In this document: positions 11,333-22,917 of the stretch, in pieces
Position numbering within the stretch: the first letter of the stretch is position 1
Layout: the number at the start of each line of letters is the position of its first letter
DNA from: Prionace glauca
Lineage: Eukaryota > Chordata > Chondrichthyes > Carcharhiniformes > Carcharhinidae
Reading direction: 5' to 3'
DNA length: 64,000 bases
NCBI GenBank assembly: GCA_037974335.1
Contig: CM075724.1
Coordinates: forward strand, 71,852,850-71,916,849
The notes under the pieces: generated by a model
Told to the model about the DNA's origin: nothing
The model's database searches: none
Seen by the model: the letters and a program-made list of their open reading frames with translations, nothing else
Made by a program: the position numbers and the translations under genes

Positions 11333-11669
11333 GCTCAAAAAAGACAGTAGGACTAGGGGGCACAGCCTCAAGATAAAGGGGGGGGGGGGGGGGGCGGTTT
11401 AGAACAGAGTTGAGGAGGAACTTCTTCACTCAAAGGGTGGTGAATCTCTGGAATTCTCTGCCCGTTGAAGTGGTGGAGGCTGCCTCGCTAAATATTTTTA
11501 AGAAACGGGTTGATGGGTTTTTAATAAGAGAAGGGATTAAGGGTTATGGGGAGAGGGCGGGAAGGTGGAGCTGAGTCACGACAGATCAGCCATGATCTTA
11601 TTGAATGGCGGGGCAGGCTCGAAGGGCCAGATGGCCTACTCCTGCTCCTATTTCTTATGTTCTTATGTG
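11333..11669 (+). mobile_element. CR1 family A 3' fragment
   Basis: Heavily 5'-truncated. It starts in CACAGCCTCAAGATAAAG, holds a G-run at about 11380-11395 at the same place as the expanded G-tract of LINE A, and continues through AACTTCTTCACTCAAAGGGT to TTCTTATGTTCTTATG. Only the ORF2 C-terminus and 3' UTR remain. Confidence 0.9.
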
Positions 11670-12715
11670 ACTCTTGATATCGTTGTACTTCAATTGGTGT
11701 TAATGAGGCGATGCTAATTCGTAATTGGTTTAGGGGTTGTGTGATCACTCTGTGAGTCCAAACCAGTATGATCAATTTCTAATGGACATCTCGAGTTTGA
11801 TGGTCATCCGCTGATATGATTTCCAAGTTTTCCCTGACGGATCAACTATGTTGTCAATTGTTTGCTGGATCATCCCTCTCCTTTTGTCTTTGTCACTTTC
11901 ATCATTCCTGTTAAGACGAAAGAAAGTTTCTTGGCTACTTCCTTGGCAATTTATTCAGGATAGAGCACATTTCTGGCCATGCCACCATGATAGATATATT
12001 GAGCTGGTAGTTTCAAATCTCATTTGATCGGTATTGAATCAGGCGCTTGCCATTATCTCTTTGAAACTCTTCAAACTGCGCACACCATCGAGAAACAGGA
12101 ATGTTTCCCGTAGGCAAACGCAACGCTCGTCAGGCTTCTTTCAGTCTATGCAAATGGTGGAAACCCCTTTCCCTCCCTATGCCGATTACATTCCGGTCCC
12201 AGAGGCGCCTGATTTGCTGTTGGCGGGAATTAGCACTGAGATCAAATAAGAGGGAACATCATTTTAAGCACGCCCATCAGCACCCAACATAATTTCAGCA
12301 AGCACCAGTATTTTGTTTTCAGAAAAGCTGCCCCAAATTCCTTGGATGATGTTCCTAAGCGGGGAGGAGAAGAGGGCTACCCTCTTTGCAAAGGTCATTC
12401 CATTACTAGTTCATGTTCTAGCAGAAGCCTGTGATGATAAGGCAGAAGAAGTAAGCTTCATGAACAAGCGGACCTTACAAATGCCACAGGTGGTTGAATG
12501 CCCTCCTCCGACCCACCAGCCTGCTGCTGGCATCACTCCCATCGGTAACCTTTGACAATTCACCTTACATCTCTAAAAAAACATAAAACACACGAACTCC
12601 ATTCCTCTCCTCAGACTCCTGCCAAGAAATCCCCATCAAAACACCTTTAAAGGATCGGCGCAGTGCTCACACATGTATGCCATCACCTGCCTGCCTTGAT
12701 ATCCTCGCCATACCG
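11670..12715. other. Stretch without recognisable gene
   Basis: Short open frames at 12034-12249 and 12313-12555 have no recognisable domain. Nothing else supported is seen. Confidence 0.5.
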
Positions 12716-12720
12716 CAATT

Positions 12721-13685
12721 AGAACGTAGAACATAGAACACTACAGCACACACAGGCCCTTCGGTCCACGAGTTGCGCCGATCACATCAACACCTACCAA
12801 CCTACAGACCTATCTATAACCCTCAATCTCATTAAACCCCATATACTCATCCAGAAGTCTTTTAAAAGACCCCAGCGAGTTCGCCTCCACCATCACTGAC
12901 GGCAGCCGATTCCATTCACTCACCACCCTCTGAGTGAAAAAGTTACCCCTAACATCACTTCTGAACTTCCCTCCCTGCACATTAAATCTGTGTCCTCTCG
13001 TAGCAACCATTTCAACCCGGGGAAATAGCCTCTGAGAGTCCACCCTATCTATTCCTCTCAACATTTTGTAAACTTCTATCAGGTCGCCTCTCAACCATCG
13101 TCTCTCCAGGGAAAAGAGTCCCAGCTTCCTCAACCTAACTTCATAAGGCATGCCTCCCAGTCCAGGCAACATCCTTGTAAATCTCCTCTGTACCCTCTCA
13201 ATAGCTTCTACATCTTTCCTATAGTGAGGCGGCCAGAACTGCGCACACTACTCTAAATGAGGCCTGACAAGGGTCTTATAAAGTTGCAGCATTACCTCCC
13301 GATCCCTAAACTCAATCCCTCGATTAATGAAGGCCAGTACACCATACGCCTTCTTGACCACCTCCTCCACCTGCGAGGCCGATTTAAGAGTCCTGTGGAC
13401 CCGGACCCCAAGATCCTTCTGCTCTTCAACACTACTCAGACTTCTGCCCTTGATAGTTTACTCGTTCATCCCGTTGGTTCTGCCAAAATGGACGACTACA
13501 CATTTATCCGCGTTGAAGTCCATCTGCCACTTCTCTGCCCAGTCCTGCATCCTATCTATGTCCTGCTGCAACTTTTGACATCCTTCCAGACCATCCACAA
13601 CACCACCGACCTTAGTGTCATCAGCGAACTTACTTACCCATCCCTCCACTTCCTCATCCAGGTCATTTATGAAAATGACAAACAA
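12721..13685 (-). mobile_element. CR1 family B 3' half, 5'-truncated
   Basis: Minus strand, from RT (FVIFINDLDEEVEGWVSKFA and the ADDTKVGG that follows, near 13610-13688) to the C-terminus (RVVSEWNRLPSVMVEANSL, about 12870) and the 3' tail. The catalytic FADD is kept. A frame change between about 13172 and 13458 separates two open pieces. CAATT at 12716-12720 and 13686-13690 is the likely target duplication. Confidence 0.9.
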
Positions 13686-13690
13686 CAATT

Positions 13691-15595
13691 CTATAATGTC
13701 ATTATCGTGTCTCCATCAGCTAAGATTCCCGCAGCTGCAATGAACACAAGAGATGGGTCTTGATATGGCTGTGCTTCGGGTCTTCACTCCCTTTGAGGAA
13801 AGTGGACTGGAAATAGTGGGGCAGGGCCCAACGCGAGATGTGCTAAGACGTTAGTTCGGAAAGTCCCGAAGAATTTTAGACGTCATTGCACCTTTAGCCA
13901 CTATCTCAAGTGAAACAATCATTTTCCAGAAGCTTGATATTCCCAAAGGTAACACCATATCATTACCCTTTCAGGATCTCCATCAGTGAAACGGAACCAT
14001 CTGATGCATTTGTCCCGTTAAACCCTTGCCAAGGCTATCGGCTGATCGAACTCTAGGCTCCGGAATTTGAAGAATTTGAAGTTAATGGACATTTAAACTA
14101 GGGGTGGCAATGGTCATGCTTAACAATAGAAAACTGTGATATCAGATTTTCATCCATTAAAATACTGGCAGAATATCCAGGAGGGCGTTGGAGGTGAACT
14201 GCGCTTGTAGGAGGACAGTGTAAACAATGGCGATATAAGATGCTGAAGTAGGCAGATTGAGTGAGCCAAAGACAATGAGATTTGGCATTCAGTTTGGCTG
14301 GCAGTCAATTTAAAAGTTGGATATTTCTAGACGATTACTTATACGTGCATAAAATTGGAACAATATCTGGACGAAGGATAGGTATGAGGAAATAATTATT
14401 TCTGACGAATTCGCAGACTGCTGATTCACCATTTGGGAATATCCACGATGCGTGAACCGCTTTGGAAGAAATTATTGGGCTCAGTCCTGAAATGATATGG
14501 CACCTGCCCCAGACGTGCTACATCGTTTCGCAACGATGTCACAAGCTGAGAACGAGAAGGATCAAGGATGGAATACTGAAAACAAAAAAAAACTGTGAGG
14601 GCAAAAGGCGACTATTTATTGAAAATGTTGTAATTTGAAAAATGAAACATACATGGATATTTTCACATCACATATCAAAGGATGAGGTGGGAGAGGAGGG
14701 TGGTGGTGACAATGATAGCACGAACAGAGATTTGAACTATTCCTGGAATGATAATCGTGTGAATTCAAATTCAGATGAGAAAGTGTGATAAAACATTAGC
14801 AAATTAAGAAGACAATCAAGCGTATCACGTCTGGATATTGCGTAGAGCAAAGATTAGCCAATCTATTAAAATTAATAGTCAATAAATGTAGAAAGTGGCG
14901 AGAATTGAGAAGAAAATTGTTTTTCTTTCATGTTATCCATAAATGTGGAATGACGAGAACTCGAAAATCCGACGACGGAGGAGTATAGTCAAAAGCGCGA
15001 TGGAGATTCATGCCTGGAGTGAGTTTCAAGGCAAACAGAAAATCCACAATTAATATTTGTAGAAAAATCCATCTGCGCTTTTCGAAAATGTCAAAGGCTT
15101 GATCGAGGAAAAGATAAACACAAGGTGAATACATGGTTTATGCACTCATCGCGCAACACTTCCTTGTTTGCCTAATTTAGCCATTCGTTTTCACCGCTGC
15201 GTATGTTAATCCTGTTTCACGGAATGTTGTTTTCGACGATGACCTGGAATCTGCCAAATTCAGAGCAACGTAAGTCAGTTTGCTCTCAGCAGTGTTCTGA
15301 ACAGTCTGTAAATCAACGACAGTGAGTATTTTACGATTTATTAAATTTAATTGTATCGAAATTGCATCAAATTGGTTTTCAATATAATCTCAAAAGCAAA
15401 TTACAACAGACAGTGTTAAAGTTTCCAAGTGCGAGCTGAGAATTACCTCTGCATATACTGTGTGTTCTCTGTGTTGTTTCGGCATTTCGTCTCGCTTGGA
15501 ATCGGTCAGATGAAGAGCAGCATACATCAACTTGCCTTCGGCTGAAATTTGTTCCTTCTAGGGATTCAATGTTTACTATTCAGTAAGTTTCATCT
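13691..15595. other. Stretch without recognisable gene
   Basis: AT-rich DNA with short A-runs (14583-14595). No coherent exon or repeat was recognised. Confidence 0.5.
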
Positions 15596-15597
15596 TG

Positions 15598-15668
15598 CAT
15601 ACATACAGAGAAATTAGAAGCAGAAGCAGGCCGCTCAACCTCTAAAACCATTTTGCTATTCCTTAAAA
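15598..15668 (-). mobile_element. Old LINE 3' tail fragment
   Basis: GAAATTAGAAGCAGAAGCAGG and GCTCAACC resemble the GGAGCAGGAGTAGGCCATTC tail of CR1 family A-like elements on the minus strand. It is short and diverged. Confidence 0.45.
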
Positions 15669-16554
15669 CGTGCTTGATCTCCGTGTGTCCTCAGTTTCAC
15701 TGTCATTTCTACGCCTTGAATCTTCAAGCATGGTAAACTGTCCTAATTCATTAAGCTTCACAAGCATCTACAAATTTCCGTTTCCCTCTAAACTCCTACA
15801 GTTCCTTGGCATTTCCCAGCCATTATTCACAGTAATCCTTTACTTTGAAAAAAAACAGCGAATCAGCATTCGTGTTTTTCTATTCAGTTTTCTGACTTGT
15901 CAATCAAAAATAATCAATCTTGAAGTAGGTGAATGAATATGCCTTTACCACTCTCTAATGAAATCAGTTCTGCAGATGCGTGGCCCGCTGAGGGAGATTT
16001 GATCTTCTCATCATTGTCTTAAATGGTAAATGATGTTTTTTTCCAAACGGCATTGCGCAGTCCCTTTGTTACAAAATATTACATTCTTGCAACTTCCATC
16101 CTGTCAAGACAACTCAGCATTTTTTACTTTCAAAACATCACTTCGTCTTCTAGAGTGAAGAGTGTACGGACCCAATCTGTTAAAACGTCCTCATTAAGTA
16201 ACACGTTCATCTCAGCAATCAATGTGGTGAAACTTCTTTTAATTATTTGAACTGAAGTTATTTTATTTCTAAGTGAAGGACCAAAGCTGCGTCGAATACT
16301 TTTGGGCATGAATTTTACCGACACGCCCAAATAGATTCCGGGGACGTCACTACTCGGTGGATGGCTTCCTCCTATGGCTTCGAGCGGGATAGTACATCAG
16401 AGCCTAAAATATCTCCGCACAAAAAAAAGTTCTTTTATTATTCAGAGGACAAATTCACGATTTCTCACGTTATATTCCACTTGTCATTTTTGCACACTCT
16501 TTACCTATCCGTGACCCATATTTTCTCCTTGCCACTTACTCACTCATCTACTTT
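15669..16554. other. Stretch without recognisable gene
   Basis: No gene is supported. Short open frames on both strands have no domain. Confidence 0.45.
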
Positions 16555-17660
16555 CTTTCATCAACATCATTAGCAACAATGAATATGGTGTCAACATCCA
16601 AGTCGTTGATATCAACTGTAAATAATTGAGGTCACATGACACTACAATTGACACTACATTTTTTTTCAACCCGATAAAAGGCCAAAATATGCCTACTCTA
16701 TGTTTCCTGACAGCTAGGTAGTCCTTGGTAGATGCTATCATCTGTGTCATGTGATCTTCCTTTGTGTAACCTTTGATGTGGACCATTATGTAATGTCTAT
16801 TTGAAATCCAGATACAGTAACTCCACACGTTGGGTTTTATTCACTTTGCTTGTTACTTCCTCAAATAACTCATACATTATGTAATACAAAAAAAATCCAG
16901 ATTATAACCCCACGTTTATTCTCCTAACCTCCATCAGATTTTCCAAGTGCCCTGTTCCAACTCCTTTATTAATAGATTCAGCATTTTTTCAATGGCAGAT
17001 GTTAAGCTAATTTTCCTGTAGTTTTGGAACTGTTTCCTTACATTCTTGAACTAAGGAGCTACATTGGCTGTTTTATTCAACTCTAATTTGTCGCTGCCAG
17101 AATCAAGGAAATTTAGAAAATTTAAATCCAAGTCCTCCATTATCTCAGCAGTTACTTAGTGTAAGACCCTCGCGACAGTTGCATCATGCTTTGGAATTTT
17201 CAGATTTTTTGTTATGTTATTTTTTCAGCAGCACCATACTGCTGAAAGTAATCGTTTCACGTTCTTGCTTCCGTTTCGCATCGAGATATCAAATTATTTC
17301 TGGTATGTCTTCTGGATCTTCTCCAGCGATATCTGTTCCATTGTTTCTGCTTTCCCTTGATTGACATTATTAATTCGTCAGACTCACTCTTTGGAGGAGC
17401 AGCACTTTGTAAGTAGTTACTTTTACAACACCCGTGGAAGATCGTTCAAAGTGTGCTGCATATTCATAGCTAACGATCGGTCTTGCTTTGATGTTTCACT
17501 TCATTTTTAGCCACTATTCGCTGTAATTTGTGCAATTTGTTCGTCTAACCTGCCAGTAATCTTCAGGGATTTGATTTTGTTTATTTCAATTTGATCTTAT
17601 TGATAACTTCCTTAATTACCCTCGAATGATATGTCCATCCCCTCAGATTTCTTCTCTTTC
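16555..17660 (-). mobile_element. Ancient CR1-like LINE, RT region
   Basis: Highly diverged but ordered like the RT domain of the other minus-strand CR1 copies. ATCCAAGTCGTTGATATCAA at about 16596 and TAAATAATTGAGGTCACATG at 16620 match the codons around the INDLE and VLGP motifs. TTTGTGTAACCTTTGATGTG (16759) and GAAATCCAGATACAGTA (16803) match DKVPH/LDFQKAF. GATGTTAAGCTAATTTTCCT (16999) matches the RPVSLTS region. CAATTTGATCTTATTGATAA (17588) lies in the pre-RT part. No frame remains. It is much older than the other CR1 copies here. Confidence 0.7.
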
Positions 17661-17707
17661 TGAACCAAACGACTGAGAATTAGAAAACATCTCCTTAAAT
17701 GTCTGAT

Positions 17708-17940
17708 AAAAGCACAACAGCTGTGGATGCTGGAATAACAACAGAAAATGCGAGAAAATCTTAGCAGATTGAGAGCATCTGTAGAGAGAAAATAGAACCA
17801 AGTCGAGGTCACCCTTCGTCAGAAGCTCTGACCTTTTGTCAACCATGCCACCGCAGCATTTTACAGTAACAAAAGATCGAGTATGAAAGTAGCAAAGTTC
17901 AGAGACCATTACAGCACAGAAACAGGTCCTTCGGCTCTCC
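17708..17940. repeat. Interspersed repeat fragments next to the Ig gene
   Basis: ACAACAGCTGTGGATGCTGG through AGCATCTGTAGAGAGAAA and CACCCTTCGTCAGAA follows a repeat I recognise as common in cartilaginous fish. At 17907-17940, ATTACAGCACAGAAACAGGT plus CCTTCGG is a CR1/SINE tail on the minus strand. A relative of the first part is at 46969-47072. Confidence 0.5.
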
Positions 17941-18017
17941 AAGCCGAAATATCAGCTTGCGAAAGAGAAAGATGGGCTGCCCGAACAGTATGAATAGTCT
18001 TTTTTTTTCTGAATCGC
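17899..18017 (-). CDS. Possible terminal coding exon of the Ig gene (weak)
   Basis: After a pyrimidine-rich acceptor (ending CTACTAG at 18018-18024), a phase-1 frame stays open for 39 codons to a TGA at 17899-17901. It would add a tail starting GDSEKKRLFILFG to the transmembrane exon. The last third comes from a SINE/CR1 tail repeat, so this would be an exonised repeat. An open run of this length has a fair chance of being random, no signalling motif is seen, and other tail exons may exist. Confidence 0.2.
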
Positions 18018-19009
18018 CTAGTAGATATAACAAAAAAAATTCTTAAGCAAAGAAAAACGGGTGATCTGATTTTAAACAGTGTAAAGAGGAGAGGCAATAA
18101 TAGTGCTCTCTATTTTCGTTACGCTGAGATTAGAAATTTGAATTTTATCTGTAATATAAATGCAGTGGAAGGTTTTCACCATGCTGCAGCTTGGTTTGCC
18201 AAACAAGAAATGCACATCTGCGAATCTTATCCTAACTATCTTTTGTAGCCGAAAAAGGCATGTCATATTACCTAATATAGATGAAAAGTTAAAATTGTTT
18301 TGAACTATTCAAATAGCTGGCAGAGTTTGCAAACGCTTTTACCATTTTTCTAATTTTACTTGTTTATACATATACATAAAGTTGTGCTTTTACAGAAAAG
18401 AGGAAAAGTCAAGTCCAATTCCCCACATGTTTAAAAAATATTTATTTAATCTGATGTATCAATCTTTCACCTGAACTTGAGAACGAAAGTTCAGGATTAA
18501 TGATAAAACGTTCTTACCTCATCTGTACGCTGTGTAGTATTTCTTGACTTTTTCTTTGCACCTGGTGAAATTCAAAAAGGGCAACGTAAAACTATGGGGC
18601 ATATTTTCACTTGACTCTATGTCAATTAACTCAGATGCTATCCATTCTAGCAAGTTATGGCGATTCGCTAATTTCGTAATATATCTCAAAATGTTCAAAC
18701 CAAACGAATTTGTTTCGCTAAAGTTTCTGTATTTAAGCTAAGCAGACACCATTGAACTATTTATATTTTTATGGTTAGATCTTTAGACTGCAGTTCGGAA
18801 AATGAAGCTGAGAGCATTATAATGTCAGATGTTCATGTAATTCATGAGTTGAAGCAACATGTAAGTGTGATGGTATTTTTTCGTCAGTTAGTTCTGCGAA
18901 TTATACCAATAAGCAGTTTTGCTCCCGCTTATAGTTGCTCGAATCGAATATTTTAAGATTTCGCCTGCGAGTAAATTATTTCTTTCAGTGCGAAAATTCT
19001 CATTCATAC

Positions 19010-19117
19010 CTTTGCACTTCATGACTCCGATCAGTATCATTAGGGTCAACAATAGAATTGCAAGTGCACCACCGGACCATCCACCGACAATAAGAACATT
19101 GATTTTAGAGGGGTTAG
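19010..19117 (-). CDS. Exon 4: transmembrane segment
   Basis: 108 bp, phase 1-1. The acceptor ends CATTTTGATAG and the donor is TGCAAAG|GTATGA. It encodes a short stalk (ANPSKIN), a hydrophobic stretch (VLIVGGWSGG, then ALAILLLTLMILIGV) and a basic cytoplasmic start (MKCK). No charged residue lies inside the membrane stretch, so pairing with an ITAM adaptor by a membrane Lys or Arg is not suggested. Confidence 0.75.
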
Positions 19118-21810
19118 CTATCAAAATGAGAAAATGTCCTGTAAGTCATATGCACATAACTCGCAATATCAAATGCATAATTTCCAATTGGTCTGTGAAC
19201 CGAACATCATGATAAAAAATATGAAACTTCAGTAATCATTTTAATTATCGATATTTATGCAGCTATTTTACATATCGTTCAAAAAAACGTGATTGAAACA
19301 TGTAAATCACAGAATCCTACAGTCGTAGAATCCCAACAATGCTGAAGGAAGCCATCGCGCCTGCATCGACACAATTCCCATGCAGGCACGATCCCCGCAA
19401 CTCCACTTATTTACGCTTCTAAGGCCCCTGACACCATAGCACAATTTAGCATGGTTCACCTAACACACATCTTTGGAGTACGGGAGGGAATTGGAGCACC
19501 ATGAGGAAACCCGCTCTTTCGCACGCAGAATGTGCAAACTCCACAGAGTCATCCGAAGCCCGAATTGAACCCTGGTCCCTCGTACTATGAGACAGCAGTG
19601 CTAACCCCTGTGCAACCCTGTTGGCGAAATACCAGCAATGTTGAATGAGATGTCAATTGAATGGGCACATTCCCATTCATGACTATACAAAGTGCAATCG
19701 TTTTCAACATATTGTGCCAACCAAAAAGCAGGTAAAATGTCGGTCCAAGTTTCATTGCACCACCCGCAGAATATGTCCAAAAAATCGCTTCAGCTCATCT
19801 TTCAAGGAAAGATTTATTACGGACTGTTTACTCATCTTATCACAATTACCTGTGATCCTATTTTTATAGTATTACTACTTCGCAACAACTTTATAAGTGA
19901 GGAATCAAGTTGTTCTAGTTTGTATCTGCAGCAATATGAAAAGACTCAATTGTTCGATTCTACAGCTCAGGGATCCATTACTTTTCAGTGCCTCGATTGA
20001 ACATCAATGCTGTATTATTTTCTGAGTTGCAATGTTATGCGGTTAATCTGACTTATGAGAGCAATACTGAAGACGCAACCCCATTAGCGATAAGGTTGCA
20101 TGATGCAGTCTACAACATATCCTATTTTAAAACCAAAAAATTGGAAATCTTAACCCAAAGAATACAGTAAGATTGATCAATATACGAGCATCAAGCTCCT
20201 ATGCATTATCGTTTTTCATGCATTTTGTGAAGGGCAAAAGTCTAAACTATTATCGTTCATGTAAGATTACCTTCACGAGAAAAGGTATAGCTGGCATTTG
20301 CTGGCATGGAGCTGGAAACATGATATACTTGACAGATATAAACTGTGTCTTGTTCCATTGCCTGCTGTTTCAGGCTGCTGACCACTTCAAAAAACCCCTC
20401 GGAATTTGCTTGTTGTTCATTTTGAAATCCGCTGACAATTTGAACACCGTTTTTATACCAAGTGAGGTTAAATTCTTTCGGGTAAAAAGCCGCAGTTTTG
20501 CACTGGAGTCTAGTAGTAGCAGATGAGATCTCTTCGGATGATAAGGACCGAATTTTCAGGGGAACCGGTGGAGCTAAATTCAAGATAACAATACAAATAA
20601 ATTGTAAAAGTGAACTATTGTTTGAAAAAAAATGTAATTTTATTAATTACGCACAGCTACTTCCTGGTAAGCAATTTAATTTAATCATCAGTATTTTTAT
20701 ATTGCTTCGTGGTGTTTTTCATAGGTTTTCGTAAGCCTCCAAAATTTTGGATTGTGAGCCCCGCCCTCTTATAATCAGCGAAAGAGCATTGAAAATGTAA
20801 ATATTGCTCGCGACTACAAGATTTTTTGTCCAATTACAACGTTCCCATATTGAAAACGAGTTTATATTATTAGTTTTGCTTGTACTTTGCTTGGCAAACT
20901 TCAATTCAAGCCGCATTTTTTTAAAGATAGGGAGTTGATCAACTTTGCAGTGTCGCTGCTACTGCAAGTTTTCCTCTTTGTTGAACATTTGTGCTTCCAA
21001 TCAAGTAAAGGTGTTTTCTGCGTTTTGCATTTATTTATTTTAGTGCTCTATTAACCTACTTTGATTGACTCCATCTACGAAACATGACATATTTCAACTC
21101 ACCATATATGAGAACTTGCACAGCAATATCGTCCACTATGGACCGACTCTGAATTTTGACTGCACAGTGGTATGTTCCGGCATCCGGTGTATCGACATTC
21201 AGGAGATGAAGGTACGCTCTTCCTTTTCTTATCTGGAAGCGTTTTCCGCTGTCCTCCTTCAAAACCCCCTTATTATCATCTTTCCACCAGAACGCCGTTG
21301 CGTTTATAATGTCGGTATGGAAAGGGAAAGGGCATCGCAAGGTTACGTTTGTGAATCTCAGCGCCTTTATTAGTTCAATATCCGATGTGCCCATAGCAAC
21401 TATCAAAAGAAAAATGAACAAACACATGCTAAATCATACATTTGCAATAAAAGTTGATATATACTCCGAAAATAACATCATCCATTCAGTCCACGTATAC
21501 CGTAACGATTTAATGTACCTCACTGTTAGAGTTTCTCTCGACTTCCAGCATTTGTATTTTGACTTGAGATTTATAAGTATGTTTTACTCACCCAGAACCT
21601 TCCGACCACTCGGAACACGTGACATGGCAATCAACACAAATTAAGAAAGAAATGAAGACGTTCACTTTTCCGCCAAATATGAGATCAACTTACTGTTGCA
21701 TCTTGCTTGCGAATAGTCATACAAAACAAACTTAAAACAGAATATAGAAATCTACCTGGAAGGAAAATCACCAAAAAACATTTGCCCCAAAGCGACGAAC
21801 CCATGAGCAT
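19010..21810 (-). CDS. Ig-superfamily V-C1-TM receptor gene, 3' end unresolved
   Basis: Four exons: 21810-21756 (signal peptide), 21399-21103 (V/I-type Ig), 20573-20271 (C1-type Ig), 19117-19010 (transmembrane). All have AG/GT borders and all junctions are phase 1, the standard arrangement for Ig-domain genes. The predicted start is MLMGSSLWGKCFLVIFLP. The mature part would be a two-Ig-domain ectodomain on the cell surface with a single membrane pass. The C1 domain, with CKTAAFYP, LTWYKNG and YICQVYH, is typical of B7-H6, SIRP, tapasin and antigen-receptor constant domains. A V domain followed by one C1 and a TM fits B7/butyrophilin-like ligands or SIRP-like receptors best. No stop or shift interrupts any exon. 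Introns are 356, 529 and 1153 bp. The cytoplasmic exon(s) were not firmly found, and I assign no orthologue. Confidence 0.8.
19310..19626 (-). mobile_element. Old tRNA-type SINE in the C1-TM intron
   Basis: Minus-strand SINE with a diverged core: CACATCTTTGGAGTACGGGA, TTGGAGCACCATGAGGAAAC, TGTGCAAACTCCACAGAG, TTGAACCCTGG (B-box region) and CAGCAGTGCTAACCCCTGTG (A-box region). It is much more diverged than the SINEs at 41.8, 51.5 and 58.8 kb. Confidence 0.75.
20271..20573 (-). CDS. Exon 3: C1-type immunoglobulin domain
   Basis: 303 bp, phase 1-1. The acceptor ends TTGAATTTAG and the donor is GTGAAG|GTAATC. Residues run APPVPLKI, RLQCKTAAFYP, NLTWYKNG, EGFFEVVSSL, DTVYICQVYH. The Y-x-C-x-V-x-H signature and FYP/W-x-KNG spacing mark a C1-set domain, with 55 residues between the cysteines. 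C1 domains are almost confined to immune receptors and MHC-like proteins of jawed vertebrates, which is the main reason for the immune assignment. Confidence 0.9.
21103..21399 (-). CDS. Exon 2: V/I-type immunoglobulin domain
   Basis: 297 bp, phase 1-1. The acceptor is a T-rich tract ending TTTTGATAG and the donor is ATATG|GTGAGT. The domain shows VTLRCPFPF (first Cys), AFWWKDD (core Trp), YLHLLNV, then DTPDAGTYHCAV (second Cys in the D-x-G-x-Y-x-C motif). The cysteines are about 56 residues apart, shorter than classic antigen-receptor V domains and closer to I-set or short V-set domains. Possible N-glycosylation sites are NVT and NAT. There is no recombination signal and no J motif, so it is not a rearranging gene. 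Confidence 0.85.
21756..21810 (-). CDS. Exon 1: signal peptide
   Basis: ATG at 21808-21810, with a second in-frame ATG two codons later. It encodes MLMGSSLWGKCFLVIFLP, with a hydrophobic core CFLVIFLP, and ends at a donor CCAG|GTAGAT in phase 1. The short length and hydrophobic run fit a leader exon of an Ig-type gene. Confidence 0.7.
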
Positions 21811-21836
21811 ATGGACGCAGAGACAATACGCTGAGA

Positions 21837-21843
21837 TTATATA
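21837..21843 (-). promoter_or_regulatory. TATA-like box upstream of the leader exon
   Basis: TATATAA on the minus strand, 26-33 bases before the first ATG. The context GGTATATAATC is good, but transcription starting about 30 bp downstream would leave almost no 5' UTR, so it may be chance. Confidence 0.25.
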
Positions 21844-22029
21844 CCGAACAGACGGATATGCGTCGAATGGGCGGCTCCCATTTGATTATAAACGATTACT
21901 GACCCATGTCGTCAGAAAGCAAATGACAAGATTGCGCCGAATGAAACAAATGAATGTCTTTTCGAACAAGATATTCCGGAATGTTAATGAGCTGAAACAG
22001 TAATTGGAAACAGAAGGCAATTATATCAA

Positions 22030-22917
22030 AACTGATTGGTGAGTTTGGGGCGTGGTGAATGGGACTGGTCCGGGCCGGTATCGATGAACATATTGTATTT
22101 GACATGTCAAGTCCATGTATTGCCATTTTGTGGGGGAATAATATTTTATGTCTTCATAATATAGGTCCCCCAAATATTTGTGTGGGATTTACTGAGGACC
22201 AATTTTGATCGTTTAACGTTCCATAGGATCGAACCTTCTGGTTGATTCAGGCAGCAAGAAGATGAGAAGTGCACCGAGCCTGTCGGATAAATATTACTTA
22301 TATTGATTGATGCAAAATCAGATTGTGGAAGATGAAGTAATTTCCTGGTAATGTAATAGCTGCGGCAATTTTCGAATTTGATTTCAAGTGGTTTTTGCTA
22401 TTTTTCTACGTGGAGCGTAGACCAGAGGTTTATTGAGTGATGCACACAGTTGGGGCTCGGGCCCAGCTTGGGTTACGCCTTGCCAGTTACGTTTCAAGCT
22501 AGCTTCATTTCCAACTGTAGACCTGCTGCGTCGGTTTAGGACCCTTTTCTCCAAGTATCCTACGAATAAGAATGAACCCGGGACAATTTACAAATTGCTG
22601 AGTTAAAAAAACGAGGTGTACACTTGTCAAAAAATTCAATCAATTTAAAACATTTTTGCTGGTATGCAGTATTTCCTCTGGAAAAATTCGAATACCACCA
22701 CTAACAAGAAATTGATCTTAGCATGGACTATTGATATGAAAATCAGGTATCAGGTGAAAGACACAACCAACGACGCCAAAGTGGCATTTGACCGAGTGTC
22801 AAGGAGCTGTAACTTAACTGGCGTAAATGGGAATAAGAGGGAAAAGTCTCCTCTGACTGGAACCATACCGCATACCCGGGACAACAAAGGATGTTTTTGG
22901 TGAATTTATGTCAATTA
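22030..22917. other. Stretch without gene, 5' of the Ig gene
   Basis: Upstream flank of the Ig gene. It could hold its promoter, but no clear motif or repeat is recognised. Confidence 0.5.

Noticed and set aside
12313-12555. 80-codon open frame, plus strand
   Set aside because: It has a coding-like composition, but no domain, splice context or neighbouring exon supports it.
18777-18860. Plus-strand exon ending at a CAACAT|GTAAGTG donor
   Set aside because: The frame is short, no domain is recognised and no partner exon lies on the plus strand.
21103-21399. Rearranging antigen-receptor V segment
   Set aside because: There is no heptamer/nonamer signal after the exon. It ends in a normal splice donor, and the cysteine spacing is too short.
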